Source: Microbacterium sp. EST19A (GTDB taxonomy: Bacteria > Actinomycetota > Actinomycetes > Actinomycetales > Microbacteriaceae). Taken from it: a stretch of 64,000 nucleotides of DNA. The DNA is taken from assembly GCF_019969685.1 (NCBI RefSeq), contig NZ_JAHXYZ010000001.1:744001-808000 (forward strand), given 5' to 3'. Of the stretch, positions 18,424 through 26,975 are shown piece by piece. The notes beneath the pieces were generated by a model. It searched no databases, was not told the DNA's origin, and saw only the letters and a program-made list of their open reading frames with translations. Both the position numbers and the translations under genes were made by a program. The stretch's first letter is position 1. Every line of letters starts with the position of its first letter.

Positions 18424-19746
18424 ATGACCGCGCGCCTCTCCCTCAATCGAGAGATCCTGCGCCTCGCCGTCCCCGCCTTGGGCGCGCTGATCGCGGAGCC
18501 CGCCTTCCTCATCGTCGACGCGGCCCTGGTCGGACACCTCGGCACGACGCCGCTCGCCGGACTCGGCATCGCCGGCGCCGTGCTGCAGACGATCGTCGGG
18601 CTGATGGTGTTCCTCGCCTACTCGACGACGCCGGCCGTCGCGCGTCGGTTCGGCGCCGGCCAGCCCGGGGAAGCGGTGTCGGTGGGCGTGAACGGGATGT
18701 GGCTCGCCCTCGCGCTCGGTGCGGTGCTCGCGGCGGTCGGCACGGTGACGTCGCCGTGGCTCGTCTCGCTGTTCGGAGCGGGAGAAGCGGTCGCCGAGCA
18801 GGCGAACGCCTACCTCGTCATCTCGATGTGGGGCCTGCCGGCGATGCTGATCGTGTTCGCCCCGACCGGCCTGCTGCGCGGGATGCAGGACACCGTCACC
18901 CCCCTGTGGATCGCCGGGCTCGGCTTCGGCGCCAACGCGCTGCTCAACTGGCTCTTCATCTACGGGTTCGGATGGGGCATCGCCGGGTCCGCCGCCGGCA
19001 CGGTGACCGCGCAGTGGGGCATGGTCGCGGCGTATGTGCTCGTCGTGCGGCGCCTCGCCACCAGGCACAGCGCGTCGCTCCGCGCCCAGCGCGCGGGGAT
19101 GCGCAGCACCGCGACGTCGGGCGGCTGGCTGTTCCTGCGCACCGTGAGCCTGCGTGCCGCTCTCCTCGTGACGGTCGCCGTCGCCACCGGCATCGGCACC
19201 GAGGAGCTGGCGGGCTGGCAGATAGTCTTCACGATCTTCTCGGCCGCGGCCTTCGCGCTCGACGCCCTCGCGATCGCGGCGCAGGCCCTGATCGGTAAGG
19301 AGCTCGGCGCCGGCGATGAGCAGCAGGTGCATCGTGTGCTCGGGCGCACCGTGGCCTGGGGCGTCTGGTTCGGTGTCGCCGTCGGTGCGCTGATCGCCGC
19401 CCTCTCGGGAGTGCTCGGGATCGTCTTCACCGGGGATGCCGAGATCGCCGCGCTCGTGCAGCCGGCCCTGATCGTGCTGGCCGTCGCGCAGCCGATCGCC
19501 GGGGTCGTGTTCGTGCTCGACGGAGTGCTGATGGGCGCGAACGACGCCCGCTACCTGGCGCTCGCGGGCGCGCTGAACCTGGTTCCGTTCCTGCCGGCGC
19601 TGTGGATCATCGCGGCCGTCGGGGTCGACGGGAGCATCGGACTCGTGTGGCTCGGAGTCGCCTTCTTCGGCGTGTACCTGCTCGCGCGACTCGCGACCCT
19701 CGGCTGGCGGGTGCGGTCGGGGCGCTGGCTCTCTGCGTCGGTCTAG
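18424..19746 (+). CDS. MATE-family efflux transporter (DinF-like)
   Basis: 440 residues with about 12 hydrophobic helices in two similar halves. The start ILRLAVPALGALIAEPAFLIVDAALVGHLGTTPLAGLGIAG is the MATE/DinF opening. FAPTGLLRGMQDTVTPLWIAGLGFGANALLNWLFI is also typical. It should expel cationic or organic substrates using H+ or Na+. TAAGCT lies 6 bases before the ATG, giving a leaderless transcript divergent from the DUF1992 gene. Confidence 0.92.
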   Translation: MTARLSLNREILRLAVPALGALIAEPAFLIVDAALVGHLGTTPLAGLGIAGAVLQTIVGLMVFLAYSTTPAVARRFGAGQPGEAVSVGVNGMWLALALGAVLAAVGTVTSPWLVSLFGAGEAVAEQANAYLVISMWGLPAMLIVFAPTGLLRGMQDTVTPLWIAGLGFGANALLNWLFIYGFGWGIAGSAAGTVTAQWGMVAAYVLVVRRLATRHSASLRAQRAGMRSTATSGGWLFLRTVSLRAALLVTVAVATGIGTEELAGWQIVFTIFSAAAFALDALAIAAQALIGKELGAGDEQQVHRVLGRTVAWGVWFGVAVGALIAALSGVLGIVFTGDAEIAALVQPALIVLAVAQPIAGVVFVLDGVLMGANDARYLALAGALNLVPFLPALWIIAAVGVDGSIGLVWLGVAFFGVYLLARLATLGWRVRSGRWLSASV

Positions 19747-19868
19747 CGCCGCCCTGTTGTTCCTCCACAGGCTCGCAAGAATTCGAGTTCTCCAGAGCAA
19801 CCGGGATCAGCGGAATACTACGTCTCCGACGTCTGGTGCCTTGACGATGATCGGGGGATGCTGAAGGG

Positions 19869-20189
19869 ATGCTGGAGATGACGGAACCACAGACATGGAC
19901 GCTGATCGGCGTCTTCGCCGCCGGAATGCTCGGCACGATCACTCTGATCTCCTCGATGTTCGCGCGAATGATGCAGAACGGTTTCGACGGGGTGCGGAAA
20001 GAGATCCACAGCGAGTTCGCGAGCGTGCGGACAGAGTTCCGCAGCGAATTCGCCGGCGTGCGGACGGAGTTCCGCAGCGAATTCGCCAACGTCCGGACCG
20101 AGGTCAAGGCCGTGCACGCGCGCATCGATCACCTCGATCGCGACGTCAACGCGATTTACCGCCACCTCTTCGGCATCGAACGAACCTGA
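19869..20189 (+). CDS. Small membrane-anchored hendecad-repeat protein
   Basis: 106 residues. One transmembrane helix (about residues 11-35, WTLIGVFAAGMLGTITLISSMFA) is followed by four tandem 11-residue units: a degenerate NGFDGVRKEIH, then SEFASVRTEFR, SEFAGVRTEFR and SEFANVRTEVK. The tail (IDHLDRDVNAIYRHLFG) continues the helix. Eleven-residue periodicity indicates a right-handed or untwisted coiled coil projecting from the membrane. A similar design with a different unit occurs at 41483. Two in-frame ATGs (19869, 19878) are possible. Function unknown. Confidence 0.7.
   Translation: MLEMTEPQTWTLIGVFAAGMLGTITLISSMFARMMQNGFDGVRKEIHSEFASVRTEFRSEFAGVRTEFRSEFANVRTEVKAVHARIDHLDRDVNAIYRHLFGIERT
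19977..20108 (+). repeat. 33-bp in-gene tandem repeats (four units)
   Basis: Units run 19977-20009 (degenerate), 20010-20042, 20043-20075 and 20076-20108, each encoding one 11-residue hendecad. The last three are nearly identical at the DNA level, so slippage could change copy number in frame. Confidence 0.75.
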
Positions 20190-20203
20190 GCGAGCCGCGC
20201 TCT

Positions 20204-20671
20204 TCAGGCGACCTCGAGCTCCGCGATCACGATCTTCTTCATGTGCATGAGCGCCTGGATCTGCTCCGGACGCTGCTGCAGCAGATCGAGGCCGGCGGGG
20301 ACGATCTGCCAGCTGACGCCGAATCGGTCCTTGCACCAGCCGCACGCCTCGGCATCCGGCACGGCGGAGAGCGCCGCCCAGTAGTGATCGATCTCTTCCT
20401 GGTCGGCGCATTCGATCACGAATGACACGGCCTCGTTGAACGAGAAGGCCGGTCCCCCGTCGATGCAGCCGAACCGCGCGCCGTTGAGGGTGAACTCGCC
20501 GTTGATCACCTTCCCGCCCATGCCTTCGAAGTGCTCGCTGAGATGCTCATCCGGGTACAGCGTGACCTGGTCGATCGATGAGTTCGGGAACACCGAGACG
20601 TAGTACTCCATCGCCTCCTGCGCGGAGTCGTGGAACCAGAGATAGGGACGGATGGGCGCAGGGCTTGTCAT
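20204..20671 (-). CDS. VOC-superfamily protein, PhnB-like
   Basis: 155 residues from ATG 20671, which has GAGGAGGT 4-5 bases upstream. The opening IRPYLWFHDSAQEAMEYYVSVFPNSSI and the later GWCKDRFGVSWQIVP and MKKIVIAELEVA match the PhnB/3-demethylubiquinone-methyltransferase-like branch of the vicinal oxygen chelate fold. Metal ligands of classical VOC enzymes are not all evident. No reaction can be assigned. It stands alone between the hendecad protein gene and the SpoU methyltransferase. Confidence 0.88.
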   Translation of the reverse strand: MTSPAPIRPYLWFHDSAQEAMEYYVSVFPNSSIDQVTLYPDEHLSEHFEGMGGKVINGEFTLNGARFGCIDGGPAFSFNEAVSFVIECADQEEIDHYWAALSAVPDAEACGWCKDRFGVSWQIVPAGLDLLQQRPEQIQALMHMKKIVIAELEVA

Positions 20672-20739
20672 GTCGACCTCCTCGATCGGCACTCACGCTA
20701 CGCCCGCGGATGCCTCGTGTCGAGAGGTCTCCGCACCGA

Positions 20740-21432
20740 TCAGCCCGCGTATCTCCGGCACCACTCGTACATGATCACGGCCGCCGCCGCACTGGCGTTG
20801 ATCGAGCGCGTCGAACCGTACTGGGTGATCTCGATGTGGGCGGATGCCGCGGCGAGCGCCTCCGCGGACAGCCCGGGCCCTTCCTGTCCGAACAGCAGCA
20901 CGCACGTGCGCGGGAGGTCGGCCCGGTCCACCGGCACCGCCCCCTCGACGTTGTCGACCGCGATGATCGGGATGCCCTCGTTCGCCGCCCATGCCGCGAA
21001 CGTCTCGACGTCTTCGTGGTGCACGACGTGCTGGTACCGGTCGGTGACCATGGCCCCGCGCTTGTTCCAGCGCCGACGTCCGATGATGTGCACGGTGTCG
21101 GCGAGGAACGCGTTGGCGCTCCGCACGATCGACCCGATGTTCATGTCGTGCTGCCAGTTCTCGATCGCGACGTGGAACGGATGCCGCTGCGTGTCGAGGT
21201 CCGCGACGATCGCCTCCATGCGCCAGTACCGGTACCGGTCGATGACATTGCGGGTGTCCCCCGCGGCCAGCAGCTCGGGGTCGTACCGGTCGTCGGCGGG
21301 CCAGGCCTCTTGCCCACCCGGCCAGGGACCGACACCGTACCCGGGCTGGGCCACAGACCCGGTGTGCGCGGCCGGTTCGACCGTCGCCTCGGCGTCGGGC
21401 GCAGCATCCGGCGCGGGCGTCTGCTCATCCAT
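20740..21432 (-). CDS. SpoU/TrmH-family RNA 2'-O-methyltransferase
   Basis: About 230 residues from ATG 21432. This start is favoured over one 75 bases upstream because TACCCT sits 6 bases before it and the longer frame would run into the mntH operator. The N-terminus is an unstructured, acidic, proline-rich leader. The SPOUT knot motifs are MNIGSIVRSANAFLADTVHIIG (motif 1), CVLLFGQEGPGLS (motif 2) and GSTRSINASAAAAVIMYEW (motif 3). It should methylate a ribose in tRNA or rRNA; the target is unknown. Confidence 0.88.
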   Translation of the reverse strand: MDEQTPAPDAAPDAEATVEPAAHTGSVAQPGYGVGPWPGGQEAWPADDRYDPELLAAGDTRNVIDRYRYWRMEAIVADLDTQRHPFHVAIENWQHDMNIGSIVRSANAFLADTVHIIGRRRWNKRGAMVTDRYQHVVHHEDVETFAAWAANEGIPIIAVDNVEGAVPVDRADLPRTCVLLFGQEGPGLSAEALAAASAHIEITQYGSTRSINASAAAAVIMYEWCRRYAG

Positions 21433-21486
21433 CACGCCAGGGTATCCGGCGGCGCTCGCAGCGACCGACACGCGTGCCGCATCCAC

Positions 21487-21531
21487 TTTTAGGCACGCCG
21501 AAAACAAGCTAGGGTTTCGGTGTGCCTAAAA
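21487..21531 (+). promoter_or_regulatory. mntH promoter with two DtxR/MntR-like operators
   Basis: Two imperfect palindromes, TTTAGGCACGCCGAAA (21488-21503) and TTTCGGTGTGCCTAAA (21515-21530), face each other as a larger inverted repeat with 17-base arms and one mismatch. Each fits TTTNGGNNNNCCNAAA, the shape of DtxR-family boxes. Between them TAGGGT (21510-21515) is 6 bases from the GTG start, so the transcript should be leaderless. The right operator covers the start codon and the left covers the -35 zone. Confidence 0.72.
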
Positions 21532-22808
21532 ATTCCGCGACGGTGCTGACGCCGCCCGTCCGCACGACCCCGCCCCGCAGCCTGTGGCTGCTCGGACCCG
21601 CCCTGGTCGCGGGCGTCGCCTACCTCGACCCGGGCAACGTCGCGAGCAACATGACCGCGGGTGCGCAGTACGGTTACCTGCTGGTGTGGGTCGTGCTCGC
21701 CGGCAACGTGATGGCCTGGCTGATCCAGTACCTCTCGGCGAAGTTGGGTGTGGTCACCGGGCAGAGCCTGCCCGAGGTGCTGGGCTCCCGCCTGCGGCAC
21801 CCCTGGGCTCGCCGCGCCTACTGGCTGCAGGCCGAGCTCGTGGCGATGGCGACCGATCTCGCCGAGGTCATCGGCGGCGCCGTCGCGCTGTACCTGCTGT
21901 TCGACATCCCGCTGCTGCTCGGCGGTGTCATCACCGGCGCCGTGTCGATGATCCTGCTGGCCGTGCAGAGCCGTCGTGGGGCGCGACCCTTCGAGTTCGT
22001 GATCATCGGACTGATGGTCATCATCACCGTGGGCTTCGTCGCCGGCGTCTTCGTGGCTCCGCCCGACCCGGCGGGCGTCGTCGGCGGTCTGGTGCCGCGC
22101 TTCGAGGGGACGGGGTCGGTGCTGCTCGCGGCATCCATCCTCGGCGCGACGATCATGCCGCACGCGATCTACGCGCACTCCTCGCTCGCCCGCGACCGCT
22201 TCGGCGCCACGACCGCGCACGCCGGTGACGAGGCCGTCCGCACCGCGACCGCCCGCATCCGCCGTCTGCTCACGGCGACGCGGTGGGACGTCTCGATCGC
22301 GATGGTGATCGCGGGCTCGGTGAATCTCGGCATCCTGCTCCTCGCCGCGGCGAACCTCGCCGGCGTCGAGGGCACCGACTCCCTGGAGGGCGCGCATGCG
22401 GCGCTTGCCGCGGGACTCGGACCGGTCGTCGCGACCTTCTTCGCCGTGGGCCTGCTGGCGTCGGGCCTCGCGTCCACGTCGGTCGGCGCCTACGCCGGAG
22501 CCGAGATCATGCACGGCCTGCTGCACGTGCGCATCCCTTTGCTCGCACGCCGACTCGTGACGCTGATCCCGGCGCTCGTGATCCTCGGGATCGGGGTCGA
22601 TCCGACGCTCGCCCTCGTGCTCAGCCAGGTGGTGCTGTCGTTCGGGATCCCCTTCGCGCTCATCCCGCTGGTGGCCCTGACCGCACAGCGGCGCACGCTC
22701 GGCCCCTGGGCCAACCGGGTCTGGACGACCGCGGCCGGCATCGTGGCATCCGTCCTGCTGATCGCCCTCAACGGCGCCCTGCTCTGGCTCGTGCTCAGCG
22801 GCGCCTGA
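21522..22808 (+). CDS. mntH: Nramp-family Mn2+/divalent metal:H+ symporter
   Basis: 428 residues with 11 or so helices. The metal-binding motif DPGN occurs in VAYLDPGNVASNMTAG (helix 1) and MPHAIYAHSSL (helix 6) supplies the MPH motif. Both unwound-helix sites of Nramp transporters are intact. It imports Mn2+ (and perhaps Fe2+) with protons. The GTG start lies inside the right operator of a twin MntR-like site, so metal-dependent repression is expected. The mntR-like gene is two genes downstream. Confidence 0.95.
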   Translation: MPKNSATVLTPPVRTTPPRSLWLLGPALVAGVAYLDPGNVASNMTAGAQYGYLLVWVVLAGNVMAWLIQYLSAKLGVVTGQSLPEVLGSRLRHPWARRAYWLQAELVAMATDLAEVIGGAVALYLLFDIPLLLGGVITGAVSMILLAVQSRRGARPFEFVIIGLMVIITVGFVAGVFVAPPDPAGVVGGLVPRFEGTGSVLLAASILGATIMPHAIYAHSSLARDRFGATTAHAGDEAVRTATARIRRLLTATRWDVSIAMVIAGSVNLGILLLAAANLAGVEGTDSLEGAHAALAAGLGPVVATFFAVGLLASGLASTSVGAYAGAEIMHGLLHVRIPLLARRLVTLIPALVILGIGVDPTLALVLSQVVLSFGIPFALIPLVALTAQRRTLGPWANRVWTTAAGIVASVLLIALNGALLWLVLSGA

Positions 22809-22844
22809 AACTCAGGGCGTCCGGGGCGCGGATAGGCTCGAAGC

Positions 22845-23144
22845 ATGTCTGCCGAAACCGCCCGCCGCACCGTCCGCATCCTCAGTTGGAGCGGACTCGC
22901 CGCCGGCGTGATCGGCGGGCTGCTGGTCGCGTTCCCCCAGGTGCTGCCGTTCGGCGGACCGTGGGTGCAGCTCGTGCTCGGCATCGCGACGCTCGTGCTG
23001 TCGTTCCGCGCCCGCCGGATCGGCATCGCCCAGGTGCCCGACTACGACGGCCGCCTGTCGTTGGCGGCGGCTCTCCTCGGATTCCTCGTGATCTTCTTCG
23101 CCGGACAGGTTGCCTGGGGCGTGCTGGTCGCCGTCGCGAACTGA
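22845..23144 (+). CDS. Hypothetical three-helix membrane protein
   Basis: 99 residues with hydrophobic segments at about 15-33, 40-55 and 73-97 (LSLAAALLGFLVIFFAGQVAWGVLVAVA). No family recognised. TAGGCT lies 6 bases before the ATG, which supports a real, separately transcribed leaderless gene. It sits between mntH and mntR, but nothing in the sequence links it to metal transport. Confidence 0.65.
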   Translation: MSAETARRTVRILSWSGLAAGVIGGLLVAFPQVLPFGGPWVQLVLGIATLVLSFRARRIGIAQVPDYDGRLSLAAALLGFLVIFFAGQVAWGVLVAVAN

Positions 23145-23190
23145 ACGCCGCCCCTGATCCGACCGACTCCCCTGATTTAGACTGGCTTCC

Positions 23191-23823
23191 GTGGCTTCCC
23201 CCGCAGCAGACGACTACCTGAAGACCGTCTACGCCCACACCGAATGGCAGGACGCGCCGATCACCCCGTCGGTCCTCGCCGCGAAGCTCGGCATCGCCCC
23301 GTCGTCGGTCACCGAGATGGTGAAGAAGCTCGCGGCGGCAGGCCTGGTCTCGCATGTGCCTTACGGCGCCGTGCGCCTGACGGATGCCGGAGCGCACCGT
23401 GCCCTCGCGATGCTGCGCCGTCATCGCCTGATCGAGACCTGGCTGGTGCAGGAGTTCGGCTACGGCTGGGACGAGGTGCACGACGAGGCCGAGGTGCTCG
23501 AGCACACGATCAGCGACCGCCTGCTGGAGGGCATCGACGAGCGGCTGGGCCGTCCGCGGTTCGATCCGCACGGCGACGCGATCCCGGATGCCGACGGCTC
23601 GGTCGAGCGCGAGCCCTTCGTGCTGCTGGCGGATGCCGCGGCCGGTCACACCGGCCGCGTGCTGCGGGTGAGCGACCGCGATCCCGATCTGCTTCGCGCG
23701 CTCGAGGGCGCGGGAGTGACGATCGGTACCGCACTCATCGTGACCGGCGCCGGCGTGCGCCTGGGCGAGAAGGACACCGCGCTTCCCGACGGCAGTGACG
23801 GCGTGATCTGGCTATCCGCCTGA
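23191..23823 (+). CDS. mntR: DtxR/MntR-family metal-dependent repressor
   Basis: 210 residues in the usual three-domain order. The winged helix (about 5-62) shows DDYLKTVYAHTEW and SVLAAKLGIAPSSVTEMVKKLAAAGLV. The dimerisation/metal domain (RRHRLIETWLVQEFGYGWDEVHDEAEVLEHTIS) carries the E-x-x-x-x-x-H ligands. A C-terminal FeoA/SH3-like domain follows from about 145. With Mn2+ or Fe2+ bound, such proteins repress uptake genes. The GTG start follows TAGACT by 7 bases. Regulation of mntH is inferred from position and the operators. Confidence 0.9.
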   Translation: MASPAADDYLKTVYAHTEWQDAPITPSVLAAKLGIAPSSVTEMVKKLAAAGLVSHVPYGAVRLTDAGAHRALAMLRRHRLIETWLVQEFGYGWDEVHDEAEVLEHTISDRLLEGIDERLGRPRFDPHGDAIPDADGSVEREPFVLLADAAAGHTGRVLRVSDRDPDLLRALEGAGVTIGTALIVTGAGVRLGEKDTALPDGSDGVIWLSA

Positions 23824-23844
23824 CCAGCCGTCACCGATCGGCAC

Positions 23845-25272
23845 TCAGGCCCCGACCAGGCCGACGATGAGATACATCACGAACGACAGCCCCGCGGCGA
23901 TGCCGGCGTAGGGCAGGATCGCCAGCATCAGGTTGTGCGGTTTGATGCCGATCGATCGCGACGCGAGGATGATCCCGTCGCCGTAGAGGCAGGTGGTGCT
24001 GCCCAGCGCCGCACCCGAGAAGACCGCGGCGCCCGCGAGGATCGGGTCAGCGCCGAGAGCGATCGCGAGCGGCAGCACGACCGGCGTGATCACCGCGGCG
24101 AGGTCCCAGAACGATCCGGTCGCGTAGGCGTAGATGCCGCATACCGCGAAAACGATGGCAGGAAGGAGCGCCGGCGTGAGCACGGGCTCGGTGACGTCGA
24201 TCACCCAGTCGGCGAGATGCAGGGAGAGGTTCATCTCCTGCACCATGAAGGCGAGCACCGTCAGCACCGCGACGAACAGCATGCTCTCGATTCCGGCGAG
24301 TGCCGATTCGAGGATCTCCCGGATGCGCAGGCGACGCTGGACGAGGGTGATCACGATCGTGACGACGAGGGCGGCCGCCGTGCCCTTCACGACGTTCGCC
24401 TCGGTGAGCACGGTGACCCCGACGAGGGCGACCATCGCCAGCAGGAAGGGCCAGGCCTGCGGACGCTTCGTCGCGACCTCGGTCTCGAGCGCCACCGCGA
24501 CGCGCTGAGCGGTCGAGCCGTCGGCATCCGTGCTCCTGATCTCCTGGAGCAGAACCGCGCCCTCCGCCTCGCGCTCCTCCGGAGTCGTGCCGAGGGGGAA
24601 CACGTCGCCGTCGCGCTCGGCACGTACGGCGTCGCGCTTGATCGCACCGACCCGCGGAAGCCACCCCGCGCTCATCAGGAACGCGACCACGATCGCGATC
24701 CAGCCGAAGAAGATGAACGGGATCGCCTGCAGATACGCGCCGAAGCCCGACCCTCCGACGGTCACACCCTGCGCCTCGAAGAGACCGGAGAAGAACAGCG
24801 CCCAGGTCGAGAACGGCACGATCACCGCGATCGGCGCCGCCGTCATCTTCATGATCGACCCGAGCTGCGTGCGCGGGACCGCGTAGCGATCGGTGAGCGA
24901 CTTCAGCGACGTGCCGACGGTGAGCACGTTCAGGTAGTCGTCGACGAACAGGACGACCGAGAGGAAGAACGTCAGCAGGGTCGACTTGCGCCGCGAGTTC
25001 ACGAAGCGCTCGGTCCAGCGCGCGAAGTCCGAGACGATGCCCGAGCGCTCGAACAGCGTGATCAGGATGCCGAAGAGCACGACGATCAGCAGAAGCCATT
25101 GGGCCGTCTCGTTCGCGAGGGACTTGCCGAAGTACTCGACCCAGGTGTCGAACGCACCCCAGCCGGTGAGCAGCAATGCACCCACGAGGGTGCCGCAGAA
25201 CAGGGCGAAGAGCGTCCGGCGCGTCAGTACGGCGACGAGCAGGATCACCAGGATGGGAAGGAGCACGAACAT
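23845..25272 (-). CDS. NhaC-type Na+/H+ antiporter family transporter
   Basis: 475 residues with about 12 helices. The frame is open far upstream, but the family begins MFVLLPILVILLVAVLTRRT, and GAGGTG sits before that ATG (25272). FLSVVLFVDDYLNVLTVGTSLKSLTDRYAV and LGSIMKMTAAPIAVIVPFSTW are typical of the PF03553 antiporters, as is SFWDLAAVITPVVLPLAIALGADP. The substrate may be Na+/H+ or an organic acid exchanged with it. The amidohydrolase gene ends 22 bases upstream on the same strand, so the two form an operon. Confidence 0.9.
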   Translation of the reverse strand: MFVLLPILVILLVAVLTRRTLFALFCGTLVGALLLTGWGAFDTWVEYFGKSLANETAQWLLLIVVLFGILITLFERSGIVSDFARWTERFVNSRRKSTLLTFFLSVVLFVDDYLNVLTVGTSLKSLTDRYAVPRTQLGSIMKMTAAPIAVIVPFSTWALFFSGLFEAQGVTVGGSGFGAYLQAIPFIFFGWIAIVVAFLMSAGWLPRVGAIKRDAVRAERDGDVFPLGTTPEEREAEGAVLLQEIRSTDADGSTAQRVAVALETEVATKRPQAWPFLLAMVALVGVTVLTEANVVKGTAAALVVTIVITLVQRRLRIREILESALAGIESMLFVAVLTVLAFMVQEMNLSLHLADWVIDVTEPVLTPALLPAIVFAVCGIYAYATGSFWDLAAVITPVVLPLAIALGADPILAGAAVFSGAALGSTTCLYGDGIILASRSIGIKPHNLMLAILPYAGIAAGLSFVMYLIVGLVGA

Positions 25273-25294
25273 GGTCACCTCGTTGTGATTGTGA

Positions 25295-26911
25295 TCAGGA
25301 GACGACGAGGCCGCCGACGGCGGTCTCGGATACGGCGACCTCGACGAGTTCGTCGGGCGACACCTGGAGCGGGTCGGCATCCCACACCGCGTAGTCGGCG
25401 CGGAAGCCGGGAGCGAGCCGACCGAGGTCGGTGTCTCCCTGGGCGCGGGCCGCGCCGACGGTGTAGCCGTGCAGTGCCTGGTAGGCGGTGAGGCGCTGCT
25501 CCGGCTCGAAGATCGGGGCATCGGGGGCACCGGGCCGTCGACGCAGCATCGCCCAGGCGAGTCCGATCCTGGCGTCGTTCTGCGCGATCGGCCAGTCCGA
25601 CCCGAGCGCGACCGGGGCACCGGCATCCCAGAAGTCGCGCACCCGCCATGCGTGCGCGGTGCGCTCCGGACCGAGGCGCTGCGCCCAGTCGTCGGTCGCG
25701 TCGGCTTTGCGCCACTGCAGGTGCAGCGGCTGCATGGATGCGGTGATCCCGGCCGCGGCGATGCGGGCGAGGTCGCGATCGGCGGTGGTCTCGAGATGCT
25801 CGATCCGATGCGGAGCGCCGTTCGCGGACCGCACGCCCGCCTGCAGGTACGCGTCCACGGCGCTGCCGATGGCGCGGTCGCCGATCGCATGCGTCGCCAC
25901 CTGGAACCCCGCACCCGCATACGCAGCGACGGTGCGGGCGTACGCGGCATGGTCCTTCCAGAAGGGTTCGAGGCCCTGCCCCTCGGCATCCGGCTCGTAC
26001 AGCCAGGCCGTGCCGGTCTCGACGACGCCGTCGGCGTAGAGCTTCACGAGTCCGCCGCGCCAGCGCTCGCCCCGCTCGTCCCGCACGGCGAGGTTCTCCG
26101 CCATCCGCTCGGCGTCGAACGACGGCTCGTGGTCGACGGCCGACACGATCCGGATGGGCAGTCGCCCGCTCTCGTCGAGGTCGCGCAGCAGCTCGAGGGT
26201 CGCGAACGATCCGTCCATGATGCAGCCGCCGGTGAGGCCGGACGCCCCGAGACCGCGCAGCAGCTGATGCGTCGCGTCCAGAGTCTGCTCGCGGCTGAGC
26301 GCCGGGGCGGAGCGACGCACGGGCTCGTAGGCGGACATCTCTCGCAGCTCACCGGTGGGCGCTCCGTGGGCGTCGACGACGATGACGGAGTTGTCGGCGA
26401 AATCGCGCGGTCCGAAGATCTGACCGCGAACGAGCCCGGCCGAGCTCGCGAGCGCGGTGTGCCCGTCGTACATGACCAGCAGCGCGGGCAGACCGCGTAC
26501 CGCGTCGTCGATCGCGGCAGCCGTGCAGGGCAGCTCGTGGAAGACGTCGTAGTCGAGATTCCAGCCGCGCACCCAGGGGTCCGCGTCCTCTGCCAGCGCG
26601 CGGTCGGCCTCGGCGCGGAGCACGGCGAGCAGGGAGGTCGCCTCGGTGATCCCGCCGAGGTCGGCGCCGACCGCGAGCTCGAGACCCTGGATCGGGTGCA
26701 GGTGCGCGTCGATGAGGCCGGGTGTCAGGGTCTTGCCCCGATGGTCTCGGATCTCGGTGCCCGCGCCGCGGAACTCGGAGACGGTCGTGTCGTCTCCCAC
26801 GGCGAGGATGCGACCGTCGCGAACAGCGAGCGCGGAGGCGAGCGGGCGACGCGGATCCATGGTGACGATCCGCGCCCCGGTGATGATCACGTCTGCGGCG
26901 ACAATGGTCAT
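25295..26911 (-). CDS. YtcJ-type amidohydrolase (Amidohydro_3)
   Basis: 538 residues from ATG 26911; the frame is open upstream, but the family starts IIITGARIVTMDPRRPL-like. Metal ligands appear in LIDAHLHPIQG (HxH), a later VATHAIGDRAIGSAVDAY and GSDWPIAQNDARIGLAWA. Such enzymes hydrolyse amide or related bonds of small molecules, and YtcJ itself has no agreed substrate. GGGAG precedes the start. It is divergent from a TetR gene with an inverted repeat between, and upstream of an NhaC-type carrier, suggesting an inducible uptake-and-hydrolysis pair. Confidence 0.9.
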   Translation of the reverse strand: MTIVAADVIITGARIVTMDPRRPLASALAVRDGRILAVGDDTTVSEFRGAGTEIRDHRGKTLTPGLIDAHLHPIQGLELAVGADLGGITEATSLLAVLRAEADRALAEDADPWVRGWNLDYDVFHELPCTAAAIDDAVRGLPALLVMYDGHTALASSAGLVRGQIFGPRDFADNSVIVVDAHGAPTGELREMSAYEPVRRSAPALSREQTLDATHQLLRGLGASGLTGGCIMDGSFATLELLRDLDESGRLPIRIVSAVDHEPSFDAERMAENLAVRDERGERWRGGLVKLYADGVVETGTAWLYEPDAEGQGLEPFWKDHAAYARTVAAYAGAGFQVATHAIGDRAIGSAVDAYLQAGVRSANGAPHRIEHLETTADRDLARIAAAGITASMQPLHLQWRKADATDDWAQRLGPERTAHAWRVRDFWDAGAPVALGSDWPIAQNDARIGLAWAMLRRRPGAPDAPIFEPEQRLTAYQALHGYTVGAARAQGDTDLGRLAPGFRADYAVWDADPLQVSPDELVEVAVSETAVGGLVVS

Positions 26912-26937
26912 GGCGGGTTCTCCCGACAGAGGGTTTA

Positions 26938-26954
26938 ATTGAATGAGTTTCAAT
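26938..26954. promoter_or_regulatory. Inverted repeat, probable TetR operator
   Basis: ATTGAA-tgagt-TTCAAT is a perfect 17-base dyad in an AT-rich patch between the divergent amidohydrolase and TetR genes. It covers the first possible TetR start (26943), which argues for the downstream ATG at 26976. Confidence 0.62.
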
Positions 26955-26975
26955 AAAGTAGCAGAGATCGGTTCC

